Source: Planctomycetota bacterium
GTDB taxonomy: Bacteria; Planctomycetota; Brocadiia; CAIUPP01
Length of the DNA: 41,058 nt
Direction of reading: 5' to 3'
NCBI GenBank assembly: GCA_022705425.1
Contig: JAKJEM010000003.1
Location: 162,456-203,513 of the forward strand
Position 1 is the first letter of the stretch. Each line of letters opens with the position of its first letter. Positions 7,505-15,097 of this stretch are shown here, piece by piece. The position numbers and the translations under genes were made by a program. The notes beneath the pieces are model-generated. The model was not told where the DNA came from, ran no database searches, and saw only the letters and a list, made by a program, of their open reading frames with translations.

Positions 7505-7995
7505 GAGCGGCCTCCGGCGGCGGGCGGGAAGCGTTTGCGCAGGCGGGCGCGGACGGCGGGGGTGACGAAGGGGGAGATGTCGCCCCCGCCGGCGGCGATC
7601 TCGCGGACGTAGCGCGCATTGACAAAGGCCACCGCGGGGCTGGGCGGCAACAGGAGCGTTTCCACGCCGGCGGCGGCCCGGTTGGCGGCGGCCATCTGAA
7701 GCTCGTATTCAAGGTCCGCCGCGCCGCGCGCGCCGCGCAGCAGCACCGGGACGCCGCACTCGAGGGCGAAGGTCGTCACAAGGCCCCGGAAGGGCCGCAC
7801 CTCCACCCCCCGCAGGCGCTTGACCTCGAAACGCAGCATGGCCAGGCGTTCCTCGAGAGAGAAGAGCGCCGGTTTTTCGGGGTTGTCGCCCACGCCGACG
7901 ATCAGCCGGTCGAAGAGCGCCGCCCCTCGGCGGATGACGTCCAGGTGGCCCAGCGTCACGGGATCGAAAGTTCCGGGATAGATGGCGGCATTCAT
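7501..7995 (-). CDS. coaD: Pantetheine-phosphate adenylyltransferase
   Basis: Fourth step of coenzyme A synthesis: 4'-phosphopantetheine plus ATP to dephospho-CoA. The 164-residue length is typical. IYPGTFDPVTLGHLDVI holds the nucleotidyltransferase TxGH signature, LLRGARGAADLEYELQMA follows, and the C-terminal motif reads ARYVREIAAGGGDIS where most homologues have ISSTxVRE, a mild variation. The ATG at 7995 is preceded by GAGGA at good distance, and the frame upstream of it looks non-coding. This is the first gene of a six-gene operon with a promoter at 8040-8068. CoA supplies the pantetheine arm for the acyl carrier protein seen at 404-667, though the loci are separate. Confidence 0.94.
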   Translation of the reverse strand: MNAAIYPGTFDPVTLGHLDVIRRGAALFDRLIVGVGDNPEKPALFSLEERLAMLRFEVKRLRGVEVRPFRGLVTTFALECGVPVLLRGARGAADLEYELQMAAANRAAAGVETLLLPPSPAVAFVNARYVREIAAGGGDISPFVTPAVRARLRKRFPPAAGGRS

Positions 7996-8039
7996 GGCGG
8001 TCCTCGTCAGAAGAGTCAAGAGATTCTCCCTGCACCGGC

Positions 8040-8068
8040 ATCGTAGCATATCGGACGCGGGAGGTCGA
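8040..8068 (-). promoter_or_regulatory. Sigma70-like promoter for the coaD operon
   Basis: On the minus strand TCGACC (8068-8063) and TACGAT (8045-8040) are 17 bases apart, about 45 bases before the coaD start. The -35 is only partly like consensus. Confidence 0.45.
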
Positions 8069-8091
8069 GGTGGGGCGATGGACCGCCGGCG

Positions 8092-8934
8092 TCAGCCTCC
8101 GGCGGACGGCGGCGTCAGTCCTCTCGCGCCTGCAAGGGGGTTCGTGGGTCCGCAGCCGCGCCCGAGGGGGAGGGCGGCGCGGATGGCCTGGGTGATGAAG
8201 GTCTTGGCCAGGCGCGCGGCCTCGGGCAGGGGCAGGCCGCGGGCGAGGCCCACGGCCAGGGCGGCGGAGAAGCTGCATCCGGTGCCGTGGGTGTTGCGGG
8301 TGCGCAGGCGCGGGGCGGGCAGTTCCAGCCAGTCGCGGCCGTCGAAGAGCAGATCGCGCGCTACGCCGGGAAGGTGGCCGCCCTTGACGAGAACGGCGGC
8401 GGGACCGAGGCGCAGGAGGTCGGCGGCGGCGCGGCGCATGTCGCACAGGTCGGCCACCGGGTATCCGACGAGGCGCGCGGCTTCGTGGAGGTTGGGGGTG
8501 ATGACGCGCGCGAGAGGGAGGAGATGGCGAACCAGAGCGCGTTCGGCGGCTTCGTCGAGGAGGCGGTGGCCGCTCTTGCTGATCATGACGGGGTCCACAA
8601 CGAGATTGCGCACCTGATGCCGCCGGAAGACCCCGGCCACGGCGCGGACGATTGGAGCGTTGCAGAGCATTCCGGTCTTGACGGCGTCGGCGCCGAGGTC
8701 GGTCAGGCAGAGGTCGGCCTGCTGCGCCACGAACTTCGGCGGCACGGGCACGACGCCCCAGACGCCGCGCGTGTCCTGCGCGGTGAGGGCGGTGACGGCG
8801 GACATGGCGTAGCCGCCGAGGGCGGTCACGACCTTGATGTCGGCCTGGATTCCGGCGCCGCCGCCGGAGTCGGAGCCGGCCACGGTGAGGACACGGGGGA
8901 GCGGGGCGCGGCGCGGGCTAGTCGGCGGGGGCAT
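8092..8934 (-). CDS. thiD: Hydroxymethylpyrimidine/phosphomethylpyrimidine kinase
   Basis: A 280-residue ribokinase-fold enzyme of thiamine synthesis, phosphorylating HMP and HMP-P. VLTVAGSDSGGGAGIQADIK is the family N-terminus. DPVMISKSGHRLL, VITPNLHEAARL and the anion-hole/catalytic THGTGCSFSAALA follow in order. Other thi genes are absent nearby. The ATG at 8934 lies 17 bases inside the preceding exported-protein gene, so the two are probably coupled, with thiD the last gene of the operon starting at 10470. The first dozen residues are Pro/Arg-rich and outside the conserved domain. Confidence 0.93.
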   Translation of the reverse strand: MPPPTSPRRAPLPRVLTVAGSDSGGGAGIQADIKVVTALGGYAMSAVTALTAQDTRGVWGVVPVPPKFVAQQADLCLTDLGADAVKTGMLCNAPIVRAVAGVFRRHQVRNLVVDPVMISKSGHRLLDEAAERALVRHLLPLARVITPNLHEAARLVGYPVADLCDMRRAAADLLRLGPAAVLVKGGHLPGVARDLLFDGRDWLELPAPRLRTRNTHGTGCSFSAALAVGLARGLPLPEAARLAKTFITQAIRAALPLGRGCGPTNPLAGARGLTPPSAGG

Positions 8935-9592
8935 GGCGGGGGGTGGGGGCGAACTTGCGGCGTTCGAGGGGGCGTTCCGGGCGCTCGGCGGCGCGCTCGC
9001 GCAGCCACTCCATCGTCCGTCCGAACTGGCGCACGGCAGGTTCCTCGCGATGGTCGCGGCGGATCCGGAAGAACTCCTGCTGGGCGCGCCCGTGCTCGCC
9101 GAGGGCGGTCAGGACGGCCACGCGGGCGAGCTCCAGGTCCAGGCGCGCGGAAGCGGACAGGTCGGGGCGTTCGATCTCGCGGGCCACCCGGCGTTCAAGG
9201 TCCTCGACGAACGCGCGCCCCTGGCGGTTCAGGGCGCTTTGCAGGAGGATGAGCATCTGGGGGAAGGCGCGGCGCTCGGCCAGACGGCGCACGCCCTCGA
9301 CGGTCAGGGCCTGGGCCGGGTCGAGGAGCAGTTCGGAGCGGGCGTAGTCATCGTGAACGCCGAAGTCCACAGAGCGGATCTCCGTCTCCGGTATCTCCAC
9401 CTGCTTGCCGGCGTCGCGATCGAGCAGGAAGAAGCGTCCGTTGACGACGCCGTAAACCTCCGCGCGCACCTTCCGCCCGTCGGTCAGTTCCACTACGACA
9501 TGAGGGCCGGCGTGGAGCGCGGCGGCAAGGAGCAGGAAGAGCGCCGCGAGGGGGGCGCGGAGGCGGGCGGGGAGAGCCGTCGAGGGGCTCAC
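8918..9592 (-). CDS. Small exported protein with an N-terminal SH3/LSM-like beta segment
   Basis: I do not recognise a named family. The start is the GTG at 9592, whose bases overlap the upstream stop (GTGA). It opens directly onto a signal-peptide-like stretch, RLRAPLAALFLLLAAALHAG, with a likely cut after AHA/LHA. Next comes a short beta unit, VVVELTDGRKVRAEVYG through VEIPETEIRSVDF (about residues 34-75), similar in look to small SH3- or LSM-like folds. The remainder is helical and charged (to residue 224), possibly TPR-like. It would act in the periplasm or cell envelope. It sits between a 7TM membrane protein and thiD, so a link to the membrane protein is more plausible than one to thiamine. 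Confidence 0.7.
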   Translation of the reverse strand: MSPSTALPARLRAPLAALFLLLAAALHAGPHVVVELTDGRKVRAEVYGVVNGRFFLLDRDAGKQVEIPETEIRSVDFGVHDDYARSELLLDPAQALTVEGVRRLAERRAFPQMLILLQSALNRQGRAFVEDLERRVAREIERPDLSASARLDLELARVAVLTALGEHGRAQQEFFRIRRDHREEPAVRQFGRTMEWLRERAAERPERPLERRKFAPTPRHAPAD

Positions 9593-10470
9593 GGGCGGGG
9601 CTCCCGGTCTCGCAGACGGCGGATGAACTCCTCGATGCGGGGCAGGAGGGCGGCGTAGATGACACACAGGGAGAGGACGGAGACGACGACGGCGAAGCCG
9701 AGTTCCTGGCTGATGATCTGCGCGCCGAGTGCGCGCGAGAGGCCGATCAGCAGGAGCAGTCCGGCCACGAGCACGACAAGGGAGAAGAGCATGACGCTGC
9801 GGCGGCTGAGCTTCTCGCCCAGGGGGACCATGCGCGTGCGAAGGAGCAGGAACATGGAGTACTGCGACATGGCCATGACCCAGAAGGCGACCATGGGCAC
9901 GCGCTCGCGGCGGATGTAGGAAGCGACCAGGACGGCCATCACGCCGATGATCAGCGGGATGAGGACGTTCTCAAGAAGCCAACCCTTGGATTCATGGCGT
10001 CGGGCCTCGGCGCGGGCGATCAGAAGGGCCAGGCCGAGGTAGGCCACGGTCATGGCGGCAAAGGCGTATTCGTCGTAGAGGCGGACGTTGTGGAAGCCGA
10101 GGGCGAGCGATCGCGGGGTGGGGCGGGTGTTGGCGAAATTCATGTCGGAGGTCAAACCCAGGGCGATGGCGGGGATGTAGAGGAAGAGCTGCCAGTTCAG
10201 GCCCAGCGTCGAGCGCTCGCGCAGCGCCAACGCCAGGCAGAGGAAGTTCACGGGCACGAGAGCCAGGCCCAGGTAGGACAGGCGCGTCCAGACGAGGCTG
10301 TCCGACGCGGAGTGGGGAATCTGTCCGCCGAGGAGCCAGAGCGTCAGGCTGAAGCCGAAGAGGGCGAAGGCGCGGTTGGCGGGGCGGCCGGGGGCCTGCA
10401 ACAAGGCCCAGAGGGCCAGCGGCGCGTTGATGGCGATGGCGATAAGCGGGCCGATGATCTGGATGGACAT
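9589..10470 (-). CDS. Polytopic membrane protein, histidine kinase N7TM-like sensor without kinase
   Basis: A 293-residue protein with about eight hydrophobic segments. Recognisable ones begin IIGPLIAIAINAPLALWALL, FALFGFSLTLWLLGG, LSYLGLALVPVNFLCLALAL and VMLFSLVVLVAGLLLLIGL. The order and the loops resemble the 7TM N-terminal region (PF16927 type) found in sensor kinases, but the chain ends after RLRDREPRP with no histidine kinase domain. A receptor signalling through a partner, or a role unrelated to signalling, are both possible. GGAG lies six bases before the ATG at 10470, and a good promoter is at 10498-10525. It is the first gene of the three-gene operon ending in thiD. Confidence 0.75.
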   Translation of the reverse strand: MSIQIIGPLIAIAINAPLALWALLQAPGRPANRAFALFGFSLTLWLLGGQIPHSASDSLVWTRLSYLGLALVPVNFLCLALALRERSTLGLNWQLFLYIPAIALGLTSDMNFANTRPTPRSLALGFHNVRLYDEYAFAAMTVAYLGLALLIARAEARRHESKGWLLENVLIPLIIGVMAVLVASYIRRERVPMVAFWVMAMSQYSMFLLLRTRMVPLGEKLSRRSVMLFSLVVLVAGLLLLIGLSRALGAQIISQELGFAVVVSVLSLCVIYAALLPRIEEFIRRLRDREPRP

Positions 10471-10497
10471 ATTTGCTCCGGAGCGGCAACCGAACCT

Positions 10498-10525
10498 ATC
10501 ATACCCGACCGGAAGATGGAGTCAA
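10498..10525 (-). promoter_or_regulatory. Sigma70-like promoter for the 7TM protein-thiD operon
   Basis: On the minus strand TTGACT (10525-10520) and TATGAT (10503-10498) are 16 bases apart, 28 bases before the ATG. Both boxes are close to consensus. Confidence 0.65.
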
Positions 10526-10555
10526 CCGCACCGTGACGGACGGCGCGTTGCGGCC

Positions 10556-12043
10556 TCAGCGCAGGCCGCGCATGGCGGCCAGGGGCCACCAGACGACGAC
10601 GGCATCGCCGAGGAGATTGGTCGCGGGGAAGGCGCCCCAGGAGCGGCTGTCGGCGCTGTTGCGGGTGTTGTCGCCCAGGACGAAGCAGTGTCCCGCGGGG
10701 ACGGTGTAGAGCGCCGGTGGCACGGCGACATAGTACAGGTCGCGATGGAGCCGGACGCGGCTGATGGCGGCGGGGGCGCCGCCGACCTCGATCCCCAGGC
10801 CGTTGGCATAGGCCTGCCAGGGGACGCGTTCGAGGGGCGTCGTTTCGTCGTGCGCCAGGAGTGGAACGTCGTTGACGCGGAGTTCGAGGCGTCCGTCGGC
10901 ATTCCAGAAGAGGATGCGCTGTTCGGCGCCGACCTTGAAGGTGACCGGGAGCGACGCAACGGGCTTGCCGTCGAGCTCGATGGCCGTGCGGGCTTCCTGT
11001 TCGCCGAAGGGGATGCAGGCGGACCAGAGGCGGTCGTCCTCGCGGATGAAAAGGCGGAGGTGTCCGGGAGCGTCCAGTCGCGCGTGGACCTCCCAGCGCA
11101 GGTCGCCGACGGGGTTCAGGTCGGCGGCGCCGCCGGGACGCTCCGGGGCGAAGCGCTGGCGCAGGGGGTTGTCGCCGATGTAGGCGGCGAAGTCCGTGAT
11201 CGGCGCGGCGTAGCGCAGAAGGGCGGGCTTGCCGCCGGGGCCGGGGGTCACGCGCAGCCCCTGCTCGTCCTCGGCCAGGCCGCCCGACTCGGCCACCCAG
11301 CGGGGCGCGGCGCCGGGCTGCGGCTCGCGCGGTCGAAGGGCGCTGTCATAGACGAGTTGCCAGACGGCCTCCTGGACGTCGAAGGGCTTTCGCTGGAGAC
11401 GCCCGTCGGCGAAGATGTCGCCGTGGCGGATGGCGATCTCCTCTCCGGGCAGCCCGATGAGGCGCTTGATGTAGTTGGGCTGGTCCGCCCACACGAAGCG
11501 CGACCCGCACTCCGGACAGCGCAGCGGCGCGCCGGTGTCGGGCAGGTTTTCGGCGGTCTTGCGGCAGAGCGGGTTCAGGCAGCGCAGGGCGATGAAGGGG
11601 TAGCGGAAGACCACGACGTCCCATCGCCTGGGCGGCTTGAAGCCCCGGTCGGCGGTATCGAATCCGCAGAGGAACTTGTTGACGATCACGCGGTTCCCGC
11701 CGCCGCCGAAGAGGGCGCGCGGGCGCGAGGGGAAGCAGTCGCAGGCCTTCGTCTCGATCCGCCAGGAGTCCACCCGGAAGAGGCAGTTCGGGCAGAGGGC
11801 GTCGGCTTTTTCGCCGGGGCGTCCGACGTCGAGAGCATAACGCAGGCCGCAGTTGGGGCAGTCCACGTCGCGGTGCTGGCCGAGCAGGGTGGGGGCCATG
11901 GAGCCGGTGGGGATCTTGAAGACCTCGAAGGCGAAGTGGCGGATCACAAGGACGAGAATGACGGCGCTGATGATGCCCTCGAAGAAATCGCGGGAGGCGC
12001 TGCGGCGACGCGCGGCGACCGGACGGGGATCGGCGGGGGTCAT
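10556..12043 (-). CDS. lepB: Signal peptidase I with zinc-ribbon-like Cys clusters and a large inserted domain
   Basis: A 495-residue membrane protease that cleaves signal peptides outside the cytoplasmic membrane. One N-terminal membrane segment (IISAVILVLVIRHFAF) is followed by the catalytic Ser in IPTGSMAPTL (S48), then NRVIVNKF, the catalytic Lys in YIKRLIGLPGEE (K193), and the box LGDNTRNSADSRSWG near the end. Two Cys groups lie between Ser and Lys: CPNC (62/65) with CPNC (84/87), and CLNPLC (155/160) with CPEC (176/179). They look like two zinc ribbons. About 200 residues between the Lys region and the final box form a beta-rich insert (for example RILFWNADGRLELRVND), perhaps concanavalin-like. 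Enlarged LepB proteins occur in planctomycete-type bacteria. The ATG overlaps the ROK stop as ATGA. Confidence 0.92.
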   Translation of the reverse strand: MTPADPRPVAARRRSASRDFFEGIISAVILVLVIRHFAFEVFKIPTGSMAPTLLGQHRDVDCPNCGLRYALDVGRPGEKADALCPNCLFRVDSWRIETKACDCFPSRPRALFGGGGNRVIVNKFLCGFDTADRGFKPPRRWDVVVFRYPFIALRCLNPLCRKTAENLPDTGAPLRCPECGSRFVWADQPNYIKRLIGLPGEEIAIRHGDIFADGRLQRKPFDVQEAVWQLVYDSALRPREPQPGAAPRWVAESGGLAEDEQGLRVTPGPGGKPALLRYAAPITDFAAYIGDNPLRQRFAPERPGGAADLNPVGDLRWEVHARLDAPGHLRLFIREDDRLWSACIPFGEQEARTAIELDGKPVASLPVTFKVGAEQRILFWNADGRLELRVNDVPLLAHDETTPLERVPWQAYANGLGIEVGGAPAAISRVRLHRDLYYVAVPPALYTVPAGHCFVLGDNTRNSADSRSWGAFPATNLLGDAVVVWWPLAAMRGLR

Positions 12044-13035
12044 GGGGTCCTCCGGCGCGGGAGGGCGCGTTGTCGGTGCAGCGCCCAGCCGGCGGCGCCG
12101 ATCACGCCGGCGTCGTTGCCCATGCGCGAGAAGAGGATGCGCGCGCGGTCGAAGGCCAGGGCGAAGGTGCGGCGGCGGGCCTCGCGGCGAATGGGATCAA
12201 GCAGCAGCGCGCCGGCGGCGGTCAGGCCGCCGGTGAAGACGACGAGCTCGACGTTGAGCATGGAGAGGACATTCATCACGGCGATGCCGAGGTAGCGTCC
12301 GGTTTCCGTCAGGAGCGCGCGGCAGGTTCGGTCGCCGGCGCGCGCGGCGAGGGTGATGTCGCGGGCGTCGGGGGCCTGGCGGCGGCGCACGGCCTCCGCG
12401 AGCACGGTGGGCTGTCCGGCGGCCACGGCGGCGCGGAGTCGCCGCGCCAGGGCGGGGGCCGAGGCGTACGCTTCCAGGCAGCCGCGGTTGCCGCAGGCGC
12501 AGCGGATGCCGTCGGGGAAGAGGTTCATGTGGCCGAGTTCCGCCGCCGCGCCCCAGGCGCCGCGCCAGATCTCGCCGTCGAGGACGAGACCGCCGCCGAT
12601 GCCGGTGCCGAGGGTGAAGAGGACCATGTGGCGGCAGCGGCGGCCGACGCCGACCCAGGATTCCGCGTAGGCGGCGACGTTGGCGTCGTTTTCGAGTGCG
12701 ACGGGCAGACCCGGACGCCCGAAGGCCCGGCGCAGCGTCCGCAGAAGGGGCTTGCCCTCCATGTCCTTGAGGTTCGGCGAGTGATGGACGACGCCATCGG
12801 CGCCCTCGAAAGCGCCGGGGCTGCCGACGCCGACGGCGGCGACGGCGCTCCACGGAAGCCGGGCCTCGGCGCGGGCCATCTCGGCGGCCCGGACAATGCG
12901 CGCGACGACGGCGTCGTGGCCGTCGCCGCCCCGCGTGGGGATGGCGACGCGGCTCAAGAGCGCGCCGTCCTCCGCAACCGCGCCGGCCTTGATGTTCGTG
13001 CCGCCGAGGTCCACGCCGATCGCCCTGCGCGCCAT
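12040..13035 (-). CDS. ROK-family sugar kinase, probable glucokinase
   Basis: A 331-residue ASKHA kinase. The phosphate-1 motif IGVDLGGTNIKAGAV starts at residue 6. LENDANVAAYAE carries the catalytic Asp. FTLGTGIGGGLVLDG follows, then the ROK zinc site: ELGHMN and CACGNRGCLEAYAS. This matches bacterial glucokinase-type ROK proteins that phosphorylate glucose or a related hexose with ATP. No DNA-binding domain is present, so it is an enzyme and not a repressor. The ATG at 13035 follows AGGAGA; an upstream in-frame start would only add 13 poor residues. It is the first gene of a pair with lepB, and shares a divergent promoter region with the plus-strand cluster. Confidence 0.9.
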   Translation of the reverse strand: MARRAIGVDLGGTNIKAGAVAEDGALLSRVAIPTRGGDGHDAVVARIVRAAEMARAEARLPWSAVAAVGVGSPGAFEGADGVVHHSPNLKDMEGKPLLRTLRRAFGRPGLPVALENDANVAAYAESWVGVGRRCRHMVLFTLGTGIGGGLVLDGEIWRGAWGAAAELGHMNLFPDGIRCACGNRGCLEAYASAPALARRLRAAVAAGQPTVLAEAVRRRQAPDARDITLAARAGDRTCRALLTETGRYLGIAVMNVLSMLNVELVVFTGGLTAAGALLLDPIRREARRRTFALAFDRARILFSRMGNDAGVIGAAGWALHRQRALPRRRTP

Positions 13036-13115
13036 GAACGTCTCCTGTCCTCGATGGATTGCCGCGTGCGCCACGCTTCGGAGCGCCCCCGAGCCGCCGG
13101 GCGCGAAACGCCGCT

Positions 13116-13144
13116 ATTCTCCACAAACCTCGCGGAGGGTTCAA
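13116..13144 (-). promoter_or_regulatory. Possible promoter for the ROK kinase-lepB pair
   Basis: On the minus strand TTGAAC (13144-13139) and GAGAAT (13121-13116) are 17 bases apart. The -10 is imperfect; the leader would be about 75 bases. Confidence 0.4.
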
Positions 13145-13145
13145 G

Positions 13146-13175
13146 TTGGTTGACAGCGCGCGCCCGTCGGCTACA
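13146..13175 (+). promoter_or_regulatory. Possible promoter for the GNAT-to-UroD cluster
   Basis: A good -10 TACAAT lies at 13170-13175, 36 bases before the GNAT start. A perfect TTGACA at 13150-13155 is only 14 bases away, too near for a standard promoter; TTGGTT at 13146-13151 gives an 18-base spacer. It faces away from, and nearly overlaps, the minus-strand promoter at 13116-13144. Confidence 0.45.
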
Positions 13176-13211
13176 ATGGGACCGCGCGCACAATTCCCCG
13201 ATGAGGGCGTC

Positions 13212-13652
13212 ATGGAGATCGTGGAAGTCACCGCCGTAACGGACGAACTGGCGCAGGCGATGGCCCGACTGATGCCGCAGTTGGCGGATTCGGTTCCGCC
13301 GCCGGCGCGGGCGGATCTGGAGGCGATCGTCGCGTCGCCGGCGACGACGCTCTTTGTCGCGCGCGATCCTGCCCAACAGGGGAGGATCGTCGGCACATTG
13401 ACGCTGGCGCTCTTCCGCATCCCGACCGGCCTGCGAGCCTGGATCGAGGACGTGGTGGTGGACGCCTCGGCGCGGGGGAAGGGGGTGGGGGAACTTCTCT
13501 GCAAGGCGGCCCTGGAGAAGGCGCGCGCCGCCGGCGCGACGAAGGTGGATCTGACCTCGAACCCGCAGCGTGAGGCGGCGAACCGCCTCTATCAGCGCAT
13601 GGGATTCGATCGGCGCGAGACGAACGCCTACCGCTATCGCTTGGACCGGTGA
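13212..13652 (+). CDS. GNAT-family N-acetyltransferase
   Basis: A 146-residue single-domain acetyltransferase. The acetyl-CoA site is visible as EDVVVDASARGKGVGELLCK (the RGKGVG loop). Motif B follows with LTSNPQREAANRLYQRMGF, the common pattern of amine or amino-acid acetylating GNATs. The acceptor is unknown. The ATG at 13212 has GAGG a few bases upstream; in-frame codons before it run through the promoter and are discarded. It is the first gene of a same-strand series with small gaps (27, 20, 33, 13 and 1 bases), so it may be cotranscribed with the genes that follow. Confidence 0.88.
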   Translation: MEIVEVTAVTDELAQAMARLMPQLADSVPPPARADLEAIVASPATTLFVARDPAQQGRIVGTLTLALFRIPTGLRAWIEDVVVDASARGKGVGELLCKAALEKARAAGATKVDLTSNPQREAANRLYQRMGFDRRETNAYRYRLDR

Positions 13653-13679
13653 CACTTCCGCAGGACGAAAGGGATGAGC

Positions 13680-15077
13680 ATGGAAGGGATGAAGCTGGTG
13701 GCCCCTCGTTATGTGCCGCCGCTGGATGCAGGCTTCCGCCCGGCGGTCCTGGCCAACCGGGCCTTTGCCGCCGACGTGGCGGCCTGCGGGCGCGGCGTGC
13801 CGCTGGTGATCGGGCTGGGCCGGAACAACGGCGAAGTGTCGCGCTATGAAACGCGCGTCTTCCCCGAGGGCCATCCCCAGGCCGGGGCGAACCGGATGTA
13901 TGCCGAGCGGCTGGTGAAGTTCCTTCTCTGGCAGCGCGGAGGCTGGAAGGTCTTCATCGGCGGGCCGCGGAGCATCGGCGAGCACATCCGCCGCGTCTAT
14001 TCCCCCGAAGGCGAGCGGCGCTTCGACCATCAGTTCATGGGACGCGACGTCTATGAACAGGAGTTCACCGTGGTCGTCTGCGATGCGGCGGACGTTCCGC
14101 CGGCGAATGAAGGGGGACGCGCGCTCGGCGGGCACCTCGACGGCTGCCGCATCGGCTTCGACCTCGGCGCGTCGGACCGCAAGGTCTCGGCGGTGGTGGA
14201 CGGGCGGGCGGTCTTCAGCGAGGAGGTCGTCTGGGAGCCGCGCAAGCAGAGCGACCCGGAGTATCACTTCCGCGAGATCATGGCCGGCCTGCGCGCGGCG
14301 GCGGCGAAGATGCCGCGCGTGGACGCGATCGGCGGCAGCTCGGCCGGGGTGATCATCAACAACCGTCCGATGGTGGCCTCCCTCTTCCGCGGCGTTCCGC
14401 GCGAGGAGTTCCATCGGGTCAAGGACCTCTTCCTGCGTCTCGGGCGCGAGATGAAGGCGCCGATCGAGGTCATCAATGACGGCGACGTGACGGCCCTGGC
14501 CGGCGCCCTGTCCCTTCAGGACACGGGCATCCTGGGGATCGCCATGGGGTCCAGCGAAGCCGGGGGCTACGTGAACATGGCGGGGGGCATCAACCCGTGG
14601 CTGAGCGAACTGGCCTTTGCGCCGGTGGACTACCAGCCCGATGCGCCCGCCGACGAATGGTCGCAGGACCGCGGCGTCGGGGCGCTTTACTTCTCGCAGC
14701 AGTGCGTCTTCCGCCTGGCCCCGAAGGCGGGCATCGAAGTCCCCGCCGGAGTCACGGACGCGGACCGGCTCAAGTTCGTGCAGGGCAAGCTCGAGGCCGG
14801 GCACGCGGGGGCGACGGACATCTGGCGGAGCATGGGGTACTACCTCGGATACGGCGTGGCGCATTACGCGGACTTCTACGACGTCAAGCACGTTCTCATC
14901 CTTGGGCGCTGCACCTCGGGCCGGGGCGGAGACCTGATCCTTCACGGCGCCAAGGAGGTCCTGCGCGGCGAGTTCCCCGCGCTGGCGGAGCGCGTCAACA
15001 TTCAATTGCCCGACGAGAAGAGCCGCCGCGTCGGGCAGTCCATCGCCGCGGCCAGTTTGCCGGCCATCGTCCGGTAA
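13680..15077 (+). CDS. ROK/ASKHA-like protein with a long N-terminal extension
   Basis: A 465-residue protein. From about residue 157 there is an actin-like ATPase core: RIGFDLGASDRKVSAVVDG (phosphate-1), IGGSSAGVIINNRP, EVINDGDVTALAGALS (catalytic Asp position) and ILGIAMGSSEAGGYVN. This is the ROK order, but the ROK zinc motif CxCGxxGC is absent. The first 155 residues (for example VPLVIGLGRNNGEVSRYETR) are not part of a standard ROK kinase. A sugar kinase is the first guess; a BadF-like or regulatory ATPase is also possible. I prefer the ATG at 13680 because AAAGGGA sits five bases before it; the ATG at 13674 would touch that site. Confidence 0.75.
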   Translation: MEGMKLVAPRYVPPLDAGFRPAVLANRAFAADVAACGRGVPLVIGLGRNNGEVSRYETRVFPEGHPQAGANRMYAERLVKFLLWQRGGWKVFIGGPRSIGEHIRRVYSPEGERRFDHQFMGRDVYEQEFTVVVCDAADVPPANEGGRALGGHLDGCRIGFDLGASDRKVSAVVDGRAVFSEEVVWEPRKQSDPEYHFREIMAGLRAAAAKMPRVDAIGGSSAGVIINNRPMVASLFRGVPREEFHRVKDLFLRLGREMKAPIEVINDGDVTALAGALSLQDTGILGIAMGSSEAGGYVNMAGGINPWLSELAFAPVDYQPDAPADEWSQDRGVGALYFSQQCVFRLAPKAGIEVPAGVTDADRLKFVQGKLEAGHAGATDIWRSMGYYLGYGVAHYADFYDVKHVLILGRCTSGRGGDLILHGAKEVLRGEFPALAERVNIQLPDEKSRRVGQSIAAASLPAIVR

Positions 15078-15097
15078 CCCCGGACAAGGAGAACGCC

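Noticed and set aside
10376-12295. Plus-strand open frame of about 640 codons opposite lepB
   Set aside because: The lepB frame has catalytic motifs and coupling signals; the plus frame is Gly/Ala/Glu-rich noise.
13150-13175. Consensus TTGACA followed by TACAAT as a perfect promoter
   Set aside because: The spacer is only 14 bases, too short for normal sigma70; an alternative -35 with an 18-base spacer is listed instead.
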